Assembly: GCA_043818355.1 (NCBI GenBank)
Contig: JBDRFX010000026.1
Location: 1 to 32,904, forward strand
Length of the DNA: 32,904 bases
Source of the DNA: JAHJCL01 sp043818355
Lineage (GTDB): Bacteria; Patescibacteriota; Minisyncoccia; Minisyncoccales; DG-74-3
Direction: 5' to 3'
Shown: one piece after another, positions 14,860-23,165 of the stretch
Position numbering within the stretch: the stretch's first letter is position 1
Layout of the letters: every line of letters starts with the position of its first letter
The notes under the pieces: generated by a model
Told to the model about the DNA's origin: nothing
The model's database searches: none
The model's input: the letters and a program-made list of their open reading frames with translations, nothing else
Made by a program: the position numbers and the translations under genes

Positions 14860-16113
14860 ATGGATGACTTATTTGAAGAAAAATTTAAAGAAAACTTAAA
14901 AAGAAAAGCACCCTTAGCTGATAAGATGAGACCTTTAGATTTTGAAGGGTTTTTTGGCCAGGAAGAATTAGTTGGGGAAACAAGCCCTTTAAAAAGAATT
15001 ATTCAAGAAGATAAGCTAACCTCTTTAATTTTATGGGGCCCTCCAGGTTCGGGCAAAACCACCCTAGCTCGTATTATTGCTGAAAAAACTAAATCTTATT
15101 TTGTTAAATTATCTGCAGTTAATGCTAAAGTTGCGGACGTTAGAGAAATAGTAAAACAAGCCAAAGAAAGATTAAAGCTATACAATAAAGAGACTATTTT
15201 ATTTATGGATGAAATCCATAGATTTACTAAAGCTCAGCAAGATACATTTTTACCTTTTGTGGAAGATGGAACCATTACTTTAATTGGAGCTACCACAGAA
15301 AACCCTTCTTTTTATGTTATTTCTCCTTTGCTTTCTCGTTCTGCTGTCTATGTTTTAAAATCTTTAGATGACAAAGCTATGGAAAAGGTTTTAATAAGAG
15401 CTTTAACTAATAAAGAAAATGGATTGGGTAATTTTGAAATGAAGATTACAAGAAAGGGATTAAATAGATTAATTAACTTTGCCGATGGAGATGCTAGAGC
15501 AGGGTTGAATGGTTTAGAATTTGTAGTTAATTATTTAGTGAGTCATAAGCAAAACAAAATTGATGAAAAAAATGTTTCAGAAATTTTAAAAGAACATGCT
15601 TTAAGATATGATAAAAAAGGAGACGAGCATTATAATATTATTTCAGCTTTCATAAAAAGTATGAGAGACTCAGATCCCAATGGTGCTCTTTATTGGTTAG
15701 CCAGAATGGTAGAATCAGGTGAGGATCCAAGATTTATAGCTAGAAGAATGATTATCTTTGCTTCAGAAGATATTAGCAATGCTAACCCCGAAGCTTTAGG
15801 GTTAGCTATATCTGTAGCTCAGGCAGTGGACTATGTTGGGTTTCCAGAAGCTCAAATTAACTTAGCTCATGGGGTTACATATTTAGCCACTTCACCCAAA
15901 AGCAATGCTTCATATATGGCTTTATTAAAAGCTAAGGAAGATGCTCAAAAAGGATCTTTTGGAGTGCCTTTACATTTAAGGAATGCTGTAACAAAATTAA
16001 TGAAATCTTTGAATTATGGTAAAGATTATAAATATGCCCATGATTTTAAAGATTCTAAAGTAGATCAAACACATTTTCCTAAAGAAATAGGAGAACAGAA
16101 ATATTACGATTAA
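14860..16113 (+). CDS. rarA: Replication-associated recombination protein A (RarA/MgsA AAA ATPase)
   Basis: AAA+ ATPase acting at stalled replication forks, related to clamp loaders. It shows Walker A GPPGSGKT (residues 60-67), Walker B ILFMDEIHRF, sensor 1 IGATTENPSF and an SRS-type arginine finger context LLSRSAVYVL. The C-terminal MgsA/RarA domain has ARRMIIFASEDI-type and GSFGVPLHLRNA motifs. 417 aa is family length. The uvrD-like gene begins 5 nt after its stop, making a likely replication-repair pair. No Shine-Dalgarno sequence; the start sits next to the promoter's -10. Confidence 0.95.
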   Translation: MDDLFEEKFKENLKRKAPLADKMRPLDFEGFFGQEELVGETSPLKRIIQEDKLTSLILWGPPGSGKTTLARIIAEKTKSYFVKLSAVNAKVADVREIVKQAKERLKLYNKETILFMDEIHRFTKAQQDTFLPFVEDGTITLIGATTENPSFYVISPLLSRSAVYVLKSLDDKAMEKVLIRALTNKENGLGNFEMKITRKGLNRLINFADGDARAGLNGLEFVVNYLVSHKQNKIDEKNVSEILKEHALRYDKKGDEHYNIISAFIKSMRDSDPNGALYWLARMVESGEDPRFIARRMIIFASEDISNANPEALGLAISVAQAVDYVGFPEAQINLAHGVTYLATSPKSNASYMALLKAKEDAQKGSFGVPLHLRNAVTKLMKSLNYGKDYKYAHDFKDSKVDQTHFPKEIGEQKYYD

Positions 16114-16118
16114 ATTAA

Positions 16119-19025
16119 ATGATTAATATCGAAACATTAAATAAAGAACAAAAAAAAGCAGTCCTACACGAAAATGGACCTCTTTTGATTGTGGCTGGAG
16201 CTGGAACAGGAAAAACAACTGTTATTACTCAAAGAATAGCTTGTTTAATCGAAAAGGGGTTAGCTAAACCAGAAGAAATCTTGGCGGTTACTTTTACTGA
16301 CAAAGCAGCAGGTGAAATGGAAGAAAGAGTAGACAGATTATTGCCTTTTGGATACACAGATTTATGGATTTCTACTTTTCATAGTTTTTGTGAAAGAGTT
16401 TTAAAAGATCATGCACTAGACATTGGTCTTCCTAATGATTTTCAATTATTAGATCAAACAGGAGCTTGGCTTTTAATTAGACAAAATTTAGATAAATTTG
16501 ATTTTAATTATTATAAATCTTTGGGAAATCCTACTAAATTTATTCATACTTTGATTGATCATTTTTCAAGATGTAAAGATCAATCCATATATCCTAATGA
16601 TTATTTAGAATATGCAGAATCTTTAAAAACTAATCTGACTGATTTGCCTGAGACCCAAGAGATAGAAAGAATTAAAGAAGTGGCTAATGCCTTTCATGTT
16701 TATCAAAAACTACTTTTAGATAATGATTCGTTAGACTTTGGAGATTTAATTAATTATTGCTTACAATTATTTCAAAAAAGACCTGGAATTTTGAAAAAAT
16801 ATCAGGATAAATTTAAATATATTTTAGTTGACGAATTTCAGGACACTAATTATGCTCAATATGAATTAATTAAAATATTATCTGAACCAGAAAACAACTT
16901 GACTGTTTGTGCTGATGACGATCAAGCCATTTATATGTTTAGGGGAGCTTCATATAATAATATTATTCAATTTAAAAAAGATTTTCCTCAAAGCAAAGAA
17001 GTATTTTTATTAACTAATTATCGTTCTTCTCAAAACATCTTGGATATTTCATATAATCTTATTCAGAACAATAATCCTGACAGATTAGAACATGTTAGTC
17101 AGATTGATAAAAAACTTATAGCCAGCGATTCAGAAAAAGGAATTGTAGAACACTTACATTTTACAACTCATAATCAGGAGAATAGGGGGGTTGTTGATAA
17201 AATTAAAGAATTATTGAAAAAAGATAAAGAGGCAAGTTTTAGTGATTTTGCTATTCTTTCTAGAACTAATGCTGTAGCTAATGTTTTTGCCAAAGCCCTA
17301 GAAAGAGCGGGTTTGCCTTATCAGTTTTTAGCCTCTAGGGGTCTTTATTCAAAGCCTGTTGTTTTGGATATAATTTCATATTTTAAAATTTTAGATAACT
17401 ACCATGAAAGCTCTGCTGTTTTTAGAGTTTTAAATTTAGATTTTTTAAACATTTCTTCATCAGACATTGTTGAAATTACTCAATACGCTAGGAAGAAAAC
17501 CCAAGGAATATTTGAATCACTCAAAGAATTACCCATGATATCTGGGCTTTCTGAAAATGCCGTAAATCAAATTAATTTTATTTTAAGTTTGATTGAAAAA
17601 CATTCTTTTCAAATAAAAGAAAGAAGTGTTTCAGAAATCTTAATTAGTTTTTTAAATGATTCAGGTTACTTAAAATATATTTCTAATAATGAAGATAAAT
17701 ATTCCCTGGATTTGATTAATCAATTTTTTAAAAAAGTGAAAGAATTTGAAGAGCTATCAATTGACTCTGGGTTAAAAAACTTTATGGAACAGCTTGAGTT
17801 AGAATTAGAGTCTGGAGAACAGGGAAGATTAGAATTCGATCCAGAACAAGGGCCTGACATGATTAAAATTATGACAGTCCATGGCGCAAAGGGTTTGGAG
17901 TTTAAATATGTTTTTGTTGTTAATTTAGTAGATAAGCGCTTCCCAACTATTGAACATAGAAATCCGATTGAAGTTCCTATAGAGTTAATTAAAGAAATTA
18001 TTCCTAAAGGGGACGTTCATCTGCAAGAAGAAAGAAGATTGTTTTATGTTGGCCTAACAAGAGCAAAAAGGGGACTATTCTTTACTTCAGCGGACGATTA
18101 TGGAGGTATGAGAAAGAAAAAACTATCTAGATTTTTAACAGAAATGGGTTTTGAAAAAGAAATTAAAGAAGAAAGTCCAGAAGAATTAATAGAACAGAAA
18201 AAAGAAAAAAGAATCATTAAAGAAAAAATTATTTTACCCAAACATTTTTCGTTTTCTCAATTAGTTGCTTTTGCTAATTGTCCATATCAATACAAACTTG
18301 CTCATGTTTTAAGGGTGCCAGTTGGTGGGAGGGCTAGTTTTTCTTTTGGAAAAACAATACATAACACCTTGTATGAATTTGTAAAAGAGATAAACGAGAA
18401 CAAAGGAAAACAAAAAGATTTGTTTAATAAAAAAACTAAAAATAATAAGAAATCATTAAGCTTAAATGACCTTCTTCTTATTTATGAAAAAGAATGGATT
18501 GATGATTGGTATGAAAACTCTGCTCAGAAACAAGAATATAAGAAACTTGGTAAGGATATCTTGAGAAATTTCTATAATGATTTTGAGAAAAATCCTCCTG
18601 AAATTCTTAAAACTTCAGAGGGATTGGGTTTAGAACTACCTTTTAAATTAAAAATTGGGAATGTTACTATTAAAGGAGTAATAGATAGGGTTGACGAGGT
18701 GAATGGTGAAGTTGAGATTATTGATTACAAAACTGGCCAGCATAAAGAAAAACTATCTCCTCAAGATAAACAACAACTGTTGCTTTACCAAATTGCTACA
18801 GAAGAAATTTTTGGATTAAAACCCTTTAAATTGACTTATTATTATCTAGAACAGGGTCAAAAAGTTTCATTTTTAGGAAATGCTAAAGATAAGGAAAAAG
18901 AAAAAGAAAACATATTAAAAAAAATAGAAGAAATTAAAAACAGTGATTTTGTAGCCACTCCCGGATGGCAATGTAATTTTTGTGACTTTAAATACATCTG
19001 TAATTTTGCTAAGTTAAATAATTAA
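16119..19025 (+). CDS. UvrD-like superfamily 1 helicase fused to RecB-type nuclease
   Basis: 968-aa single-chain helicase-nuclease. Helicase motifs are complete: I AGAGTGKT (26-33), Ia AVTFTDKAAGEMEERV, II ILVDEFQDTNYAQYEL, III DDDQAIYMFRGA, IV LLTNYRSSQNIL, V MTVHGAKGLEFKYV, VI EERRLFYVGLTRAKRGL. From about residue 705 a PD-(D/E)XK nuclease follows: SFSQLVAFANCPYQYKL, D856 in GVIDRVDEV, D869 and K871 in IIDYKTG, QQLLLYQIA. Iron-sulfur-type cysteines are C721, C952, C955 and C961 (CxxCxxxxxC). The layout recalls AdnA/AdnB or AddA more than PcrA, and suggests a role in double-strand-break end resection. No AddB or AdnA-like partner is adjacent. Confidence 0.92.
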   Translation: MINIETLNKEQKKAVLHENGPLLIVAGAGTGKTTVITQRIACLIEKGLAKPEEILAVTFTDKAAGEMEERVDRLLPFGYTDLWISTFHSFCERVLKDHALDIGLPNDFQLLDQTGAWLLIRQNLDKFDFNYYKSLGNPTKFIHTLIDHFSRCKDQSIYPNDYLEYAESLKTNLTDLPETQEIERIKEVANAFHVYQKLLLDNDSLDFGDLINYCLQLFQKRPGILKKYQDKFKYILVDEFQDTNYAQYELIKILSEPENNLTVCADDDQAIYMFRGASYNNIIQFKKDFPQSKEVFLLTNYRSSQNILDISYNLIQNNNPDRLEHVSQIDKKLIASDSEKGIVEHLHFTTHNQENRGVVDKIKELLKKDKEASFSDFAILSRTNAVANVFAKALERAGLPYQFLASRGLYSKPVVLDIISYFKILDNYHESSAVFRVLNLDFLNISSSDIVEITQYARKKTQGIFESLKELPMISGLSENAVNQINFILSLIEKHSFQIKERSVSEILISFLNDSGYLKYISNNEDKYSLDLINQFFKKVKEFEELSIDSGLKNFMEQLELELESGEQGRLEFDPEQGPDMIKIMTVHGAKGLEFKYVFVVNLVDKRFPTIEHRNPIEVPIELIKEIIPKGDVHLQEERRLFYVGLTRAKRGLFFTSADDYGGMRKKKLSRFLTEMGFEKEIKEESPEELIEQKKEKRIIKEKIILPKHFSFSQLVAFANCPYQYKLAHVLRVPVGGRASFSFGKTIHNTLYEFVKEINENKGKQKDLFNKKTKNNKKSLSLNDLLLIYEKEWIDDWYENSAQKQEYKKLGKDILRNFYNDFEKNPPEILKTSEGLGLELPFKLKIGNVTIKGVIDRVDEVNGEVEIIDYKTGQHKEKLSPQDKQQLLLYQIATEEIFGLKPFKLTYYYLEQGQKVSFLGNAKDKEKEKENILKKIEEIKNSDFVATPGWQCNFCDFKYICNFAKLNN

Positions 19026-19050
19026 AGAAACTAATTAAAATACTTAAAAT

Positions 19051-20112
19051 ATGTCAATTCAAAAAAGAAAAGGAGAACATATTGATATCTGTTTAAACGA
19101 AAAAGTGACATCAGATCATAACTATTGGAATGATGTCAGCTTGGTTTATCAAGCTCTTCCTGAAATAAATAGGAATCAAATATCTACAGAAATTAACTTG
19201 TTCGGCAAGAAGCTAAATTATCCTATTGTGATTGCTGCAATGTCTGGTGGCCATGACAAAGGAAAGATTATTAACGAGAACTGTGCTAAGGCTGCGTCCG
19301 AACTAGGCATTGGTTTGGCTGTGGGCAGTCAAAGAGCTGCTTTAGAAGACGAAAAATTAACAGAATCTTATGCTGTTATTAAGAAATATGATGTACCTTT
19401 AATTATTGCTAATATTGGAGCTGCTCAATTAATTACTCAAGGATCTAAGGCTCCCTTAACCATGGAGGACATTCAGAAAATTATGGAAATGATTGATGCT
19501 GATGTTTTAGAAATTCATCTCAATTTTCCTCAAGAAGTTATTCAGCCCGAAGGAGATGAGAGTGCTGAGGGTATCCTGAATAAGATAAAAGAAATTAGTC
19601 AAAAATATTCTGTTATTATTAAAGACTGTAGTTTTGGTATTTCTAAAGAAACCGCTTCAAAACTTAAAGATGCTGGAATAATTGGTATTGAAGCAAGTGG
19701 TTTGAGTGGAACTAATTGGGCTGCAGTGGAATATCATAGAGCTAAGAATGAGGGAGACACAGCAAGACAACAATTGGGAGCTTTGTTATTAGATTGGGGC
19801 TTACCATCACCAATCAGTTTATTAGAATCTAAAACTTCAGGATTGTCTGTTATAGCTAATGGAGGAATAAACAATGGATTAATTATTGCTAAAGCCATTG
19901 CTTTGGGAGCCACAGCCACTTCTATGGCTGGAGCTTTATTGCCAAATGCTTTAGCTGGTTCAGAAAAAATCCAGGAACAAATTGAAAGAATGATAAGTGA
20001 ATTAAAAACAATAATGTTTTTAACTGGATCAAAAGATATCGAAGAATTAAAGAAAGTAAAATATGTTTTAAAAGGAGAGTTGAAAGATTGGAAAGAACAA
20101 AGAGAATTATAA
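19051..20112 (+). CDS. fni: Type 2 isopentenyl-diphosphate delta-isomerase
   Basis: FMN-dependent enzyme that interconverts isopentenyl and dimethylallyl diphosphate. The start MSIQKRKGEHIDICLNEKVT, the block PIVIAAMSGG, the LAVGSQRAAL motif, HLNFPQEVIQPEGD and the flavin-binding C-terminal part (SVIANGGINNG, ALGATATSMAGALL) all match Fni/IDI-2. 353 aa is normal. No other isoprenoid genes are in the window, so the pathway (mevalonate or salvage) cannot be judged. It follows the helicase gene by 25 nt. Confidence 0.93.
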   Translation: MSIQKRKGEHIDICLNEKVTSDHNYWNDVSLVYQALPEINRNQISTEINLFGKKLNYPIVIAAMSGGHDKGKIINENCAKAASELGIGLAVGSQRAALEDEKLTESYAVIKKYDVPLIIANIGAAQLITQGSKAPLTMEDIQKIMEMIDADVLEIHLNFPQEVIQPEGDESAEGILNKIKEISQKYSVIIKDCSFGISKETASKLKDAGIIGIEASGLSGTNWAAVEYHRAKNEGDTARQQLGALLLDWGLPSPISLLESKTSGLSVIANGGINNGLIIAKAIALGATATSMAGALLPNALAGSEKIQEQIERMISELKTIMFLTGSKDIEELKKVKYVLKGELKDWKEQREL

Positions 20113-20123
20113 TTTATAAAAAT

Positions 20124-20151
20124 TTGACATCTATCTGTTATAAATTAGAAT
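20124..20151 (+). promoter_or_regulatory. Promoter for the 100-aa coiled-coil gene
   Basis: A perfect TTGACA (20124-20129), a 16-bp spacer and TAGAAT (20146-20151). The ATG at 20160 is 8 nt after the -10, so transcription should begin at or within two bases of the start codon. Confidence 0.7.
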
Positions 20152-20159
20152 AAAATTAT

Positions 20160-20462
20160 ATGGATGAAGAAAAATTAACCAATATTTTAAAAGCTCAAAG
20201 AGAAGAATATCAGAATTATTTAGGCACTGTTACAGAACAGTTTGAATCTCAGATTAAATTAATTGGAGAATCTGCTATCGGAATTGAAAAACAATTAAGC
20301 TTGATTAGCGGTATGATAGCCAAAAATCCTGAAAATATAGAAATAATGAAAATGGATATTCAGTTTATTAAGCAAGAATTAAAAGGTAAAGTAGATTTAG
20401 ACGAATTTAATAATCTAGAAAAAAGAGTAATGTTTTTAGAAAAGAAAGTAGGAAATGTTTAA
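20160..20462 (+). CDS. Small coiled-coil protein of unknown function
   Basis: 100 aa, not recognised. It is soluble and helical. The N-terminal half is polar (QREEYQNYLGTVTEQFESQI). The C-terminal half has leucine/hydrophobic heptads (DLDEFNNLEKRVMFLEKKV) typical of a short coiled coil. There is no signal peptide, membrane segment or catalytic motif. It has its own strong promoter and a predicted leaderless start, and is followed by a perfect hairpin and a terminator, so it is probably expressed alone. Confidence 0.65.
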   Translation: MDEEKLTNILKAQREEYQNYLGTVTEQFESQIKLIGESAIGIEKQLSLISGMIAKNPENIEIMKMDIQFIKQELKGKVDLDEFNNLEKRVMFLEKKVGNV

Positions 20463-20470
20463 AATAAGAT

Positions 20471-20493
20471 TGAGATGAGCTTAGCTCATCTCA
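20471..20493. repeat. Perfect 10-bp hairpin after the coiled-coil gene
   Basis: TGAGATGAGC (20471-20480) and GCTCATCTCA (20484-20493) are exact inverses around TTA. No T-run follows on the plus strand, so it is not a classical intrinsic terminator. It could protect the mRNA 3' end or be a protein-binding palindrome. Confidence 0.7.
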
Positions 20494-20515
20494 AAAATAA
20501 TGTTTATTTAAATTA

Positions 20516-20540
20516 AAAATCGCCAAATGGGCGGTTTTTT
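20516..20540 (+). terminator. Terminator running into a -10 element
   Basis: CGCC (20521-20524) pairs with GGCG (20530-20533), extended by A/T pairs on the flanks, and is followed by TTTTTT (20535-20540). The next bases, GATAGAAT, form an extended -10 (TG at 20540-20541, TAGAAT at 20543-20548) for the gene at 20580. Confidence 0.75.
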
Positions 20541-20548
20541 GATAGAAT
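20540..20548 (+). promoter_or_regulatory. Extended -10 for the DUF3850 gene
   Basis: TG-A-TAGAAT, with the T of TG being the last base of the preceding terminator's T-run. No good -35 is seen at the right distance. The 18-base string TTTTTTGATAGAATAAAA is identical to the one before rarA. Confidence 0.5.
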
Positions 20549-20579
20549 AAAAAAATAAAATAATAATCAATAATTAATT

Positions 20580-20852
20580 ATGAAGATAATCAAAAAAAAG
20601 ATTTGGCCGGAATATTTTGAATTAATAAATACTGATAAAAAAAAATTTGAGCTTAGAGTTGCTGATTTTAAAATTAAAGAAGGTGATATTCTTCTTTTGG
20701 AAGAATGGAATCCAAAAATTAAAAAATATACTGGTAGAATAATTAAGAAAAAAGTAGATTATATTTTTAAATTTAATCTTAATGATTTTAAGCAAAAAGA
20801 AGAAATTGAAAAAAAAGGTTTATATATTATTCAACTAAAAAAACATGATTAA
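20580..20852 (+). CDS. DUF3850 (ASCH/PUA-like) domain protein
   Basis: 90 aa, a single small domain. The pattern KIWPEYFELINTDKKKFELRV, followed by GDILLLEEWNPKIKKYTGRI and an end strand GLYIIQLKK, matches the DUF3850 version of the ASCH/PUA-like fold. Such domains bind RNA or nucleic-acid bases, though the target is not known. It is very lysine-rich. It has its own extended -10 promoter and is followed by a hairpin 65 nt before the next gene. Confidence 0.8.
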   Translation: MKIIKKKIWPEYFELINTDKKKFELRVADFKIKEGDILLLEEWNPKIKKYTGRIIKKKVDYIFKFNLNDFKQKEEIEKKGLYIIQLKKHD

Positions 20853-20880
20853 GATGAAATTTTTAGTAAAAAATTTTATC
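20853..20880. repeat. Hairpin element before the tRNA-binding protein gene
   Basis: GATGAAATTTTT (20853-20864) pairs with AAAAATTTTATC (20869-20880), 12 pairs with one G-T wobble and an AGTA loop. It starts on the last base of the overlapping TAA region of the preceding gene. The element and the bases after it (AATCATTTATACACTTAAAA) resemble those at 24875-24931. Confidence 0.5.
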
Positions 20881-20917
20881 AATCATTTATACACTTAAAA
20901 ACTAAATTGGTAAAAAA

Positions 20918-21238
20918 ATGATTAATTTTGAAGAATTTAAAAAAATAGAATTAAAGATTGCTACAATTTTAAAAGCAGAAAAAGTAGAAGAATCTGAAAA
21001 CCTAATTAAATTAGAAGTAGATTTGGGTGAAGAAAAAAGACAGATTTTAGCTGGTATTCAAAAATATTATGAAACTGAAAAATTGGTCGGTAGACAGATT
21101 GTGATTGTGGTCAACTTAGAACCAAAAGAAATGATGGGATTAGAGAGTCAGGGTATGTTGTTAGCTGCTAATGTTGATGGCAAGCCAGTGTTGCTTCAGC
21201 CAGAAAATGAAGTTCCTCCGGGCTCTAAAATCACATAG
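20918..21238 (+). CDS. Stand-alone tRNA-binding domain (MetRS C-terminal-like / CsaA-like)
   Basis: 106-aa OB-fold protein of the EMAPII/Arc1p tRNA-binding type. It begins INFEEFKKIELKIATILKAE, continues with EKRQILAGIQKYYETEKLVG and the VVNLEPKEMMGLESQGMLLA block, and ends PENEVPPGSKIT. This is the domain normally fused to the C-terminus of methionyl-tRNA synthetase, where it boosts tRNA binding; here it is separate. It could act in trans with a truncated MetRS or as a CsaA-like chaperone. It precedes rlmN by 25 nt. Confidence 0.88.
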   Translation: MINFEEFKKIELKIATILKAEKVEESENLIKLEVDLGEEKRQILAGIQKYYETEKLVGRQIVIVVNLEPKEMMGLESQGMLLAANVDGKPVLLQPENEVPPGSKIT

Positions 21239-21263
21239 TGAATTTTGAAAAATTAAACATAAA

Positions 21264-22280
21264 ATGGAAACAGAGAAACTTAAAAAAGCATTAGAAGATA
21301 GGGGAGAGCCTAATTATAGATTTTCTCAAATATATCAAGCCGTGTTCTGCGACTTGATTTTTGATTTTGATAAAATTAGAACCATTCCAAAAAGACTAAG
21401 AGATGATCTTAAAAAAGAAGTTATATTATTTTCTTTAAAAGAAGAGAAAATTCAAATTAGCAAAGAAGTAGAAAAGGTTTTATTTAAATTACACGATGAT
21501 TATTTTATAGAAACAGTTTTAATGAAACATGATTACGAGAAAAAAACTCTTTGTATTTCTTCTCAAGTTGGATGTTCCTTGGGTTGTAAGTTCTGTGCTA
21601 CGGGAAAAATGGGATTTATTAGAAATTTGGATTGGCAAGAAATTGTAGATCAGGTTTTATTTTTTGCTCAAAAAGAAAATGAAAAGAATTTGAATATAGT
21701 TTTTATGGGAATGGGGGAGCCATTCTTGAATTATGACAATGTCTTGAGGGCAATCAGAACCTTAAATGATAAAGAGGGATTTAATTTAGCCGCTCGAAGC
21801 ATGTCTGTTTCAACTGCTGGCATTATTCCTGGAATTAAAAAACTACAAGAAGAGAACCTACAAGTTAATTTGGCTGTTTCTCTAAATAGTCCGGACGATA
21901 AACAAAGATCAGAAATTATGCCAGTTAACAATCAATATTCATTAAAAGATTTGATAAAAACCCTGAAAGAATATATTAAAAAAACAAATAGAAAGGTGTT
22001 TTTAGAATATGTTATGTTAAAGGATATTAATGACGATAAAAAATCTTTGGATAAATTAATAAAACTTTTGAAAGATGAACCCCTGTTTCATTTGAACCTA
22101 ATAAGATACAATGATACTAACAGTGAGTTTATGGGTCCTGACAAAAGAACTGTAGAAACGTTTAAAATTCAATTAAATAAAAATAAAATTAAGACTACAA
22201 TTAGGCATAATTTTGGAGATGAAATTGATGCTGCTTGTGGCCAATTAACAACAAAATATGTTAAATCTAAAAGAAGTTAA
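21264..22280 (+). CDS. rlmN: Dual-specificity RNA methyltransferase RlmN
   Basis: Radical-SAM enzyme that makes 2-methyladenosine at A2503 of 23S rRNA and A37 of tRNAs. The iron-sulfur motif CxxxCxxC is C104/C108/C111 (GCSLGCKFCATGKMGF). SAM-binding segments include VFMGMGEPFLNYDNV and SVSTAGIIPGI. The C-terminal methyl-carrying Cys is C325 in IDAACGQL. 338 aa is standard. The gene's last 23 nt overlap the next gene, which suggests translational coupling. Confidence 0.95.
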   Translation: METEKLKKALEDRGEPNYRFSQIYQAVFCDLIFDFDKIRTIPKRLRDDLKKEVILFSLKEEKIQISKEVEKVLFKLHDDYFIETVLMKHDYEKKTLCISSQVGCSLGCKFCATGKMGFIRNLDWQEIVDQVLFFAQKENEKNLNIVFMGMGEPFLNYDNVLRAIRTLNDKEGFNLAARSMSVSTAGIIPGIKKLQEENLQVNLAVSLNSPDDKQRSEIMPVNNQYSLKDLIKTLKEYIKKTNRKVFLEYVMLKDINDDKKSLDKLIKLLKDEPLFHLNLIRYNDTNSEFMGPDKRTVETFKIQLNKNKIKTTIRHNFGDEIDAACGQLTTKYVKSKRS

Positions 22281-22914
22281 AAAAAATCCCCAGATTCAAG
22301 AGTTTATTAAACAAACTGAAAAAAGCTTGAAAGCAGCAGGCTATACAGAACACGGATTTGTTCATGCTGAATTAGTGGCTGCAAGAGCCAGAGATATAGC
22401 GAAAGGAATTGGACTTTCAGAAAAAGAACAAGAATTATCAGCCATTACTGGTTTTTGCCACGATATGGCCAGCTTCTTGTCTAGAGAAAATCATCATTAT
22501 TTCGGAGGGCTATTGTTTCATCAAGTATTTCAAAATGAGTTTGATCCAAAAGATATCTCTCAAATTATGAGAGCTATTTCTATGCACGATAGAGACGAGA
22601 TGGAATTATATAATCCTATTTCAGCTGTTGTTATTCTGGCAGACAAGTCTGATGTTAGAAGAAGTAGAGTGACTGTCAAGAAGAAAGATAAAATCCGATC
22701 TGATATTCATGATAGGGTCAACTATGCTACTAAAAGTTCTAAAATACATGTTAATAAGAACAAGATTACCCTAACCCTAAAGATTGATACCAAAACAGTT
22801 CCCATTATGGATTATTTTGAAATATTTACTTATAGAATGGTTTATTGTAGAGAAGCTGCTAGATTTTTAGGATACAGATTTGAATTAATCATCAATAATT
22901 TTAAATTATTGTGA
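22258..22914 (+). CDS. HD-domain metal-dependent phosphohydrolase
   Basis: 218 aa. The HD superfamily pattern is H36 (FVHAELVAARARDIA), H68-D69 (ITGFCHDMASFL), further His at 79-80 and 110 (AISMHD) and D129 (ILADKSDVRRSRV). Such enzymes hydrolyse nucleotides or phosphodiesters; the substrate is not clear. The ATG at 22258 lies 23 nt inside the end of rlmN, in another frame, and gives a plausible N-terminus (MLNLKEVKKNPQI). The 3' end overlaps the DUF167 gene by one base. Confidence 0.83.
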   Translation: MLNLKEVKKNPQIQEFIKQTEKSLKAAGYTEHGFVHAELVAARARDIAKGIGLSEKEQELSAITGFCHDMASFLSRENHHYFGGLLFHQVFQNEFDPKDISQIMRAISMHDRDEMELYNPISAVVILADKSDVRRSRVTVKKKDKIRSDIHDRVNYATKSSKIHVNKNKITLTLKIDTKTVPIMDYFEIFTYRMVYCREAARFLGYRFELIINNFKLL

Positions 22915-23135
22915 TGCTTGTTAAGGTCAGAGCATTTCCTGACGCTAGAGAAGATAAGATTATTGAAAAATCTAAAGATAGTTTTGATGTTTTTGTTAAA
23001 GAAAAACCTGTTGCAGGTTTGGCCAATAAGGCCATTAAAAAATTGCTAGCTGAATACCTTAAGACTCCAGAATCTAAGATAAGATTAATTAGAGGTTTTA
23101 AACAAGGGAATAAGATATTTGAAATATATGACTAA
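22914..23135 (+). CDS. DUF167 (YggU-like) family protein
   Basis: 73 aa from ATG 22914, which shares its A with the preceding TGA; a GTG directly before it (22911) is less likely. The protein reads MLVKVRAFPDAREDKIIE, then DSFDVFVKEKPVAGLANKA and KKLLAEYLKTPESKIRLIRG, the standard DUF167 layout. The biochemical function is unknown across bacteria. It is probably translated by re-initiation after the HD gene. Confidence 0.9.
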   Translation: MLVKVRAFPDAREDKIIEKSKDSFDVFVKEKPVAGLANKAIKKLLAEYLKTPESKIRLIRGFKQGNKIFEIYD

Positions 23136-23165
23136 AAATATGAAGACAGAAAACATAGAAAGATA

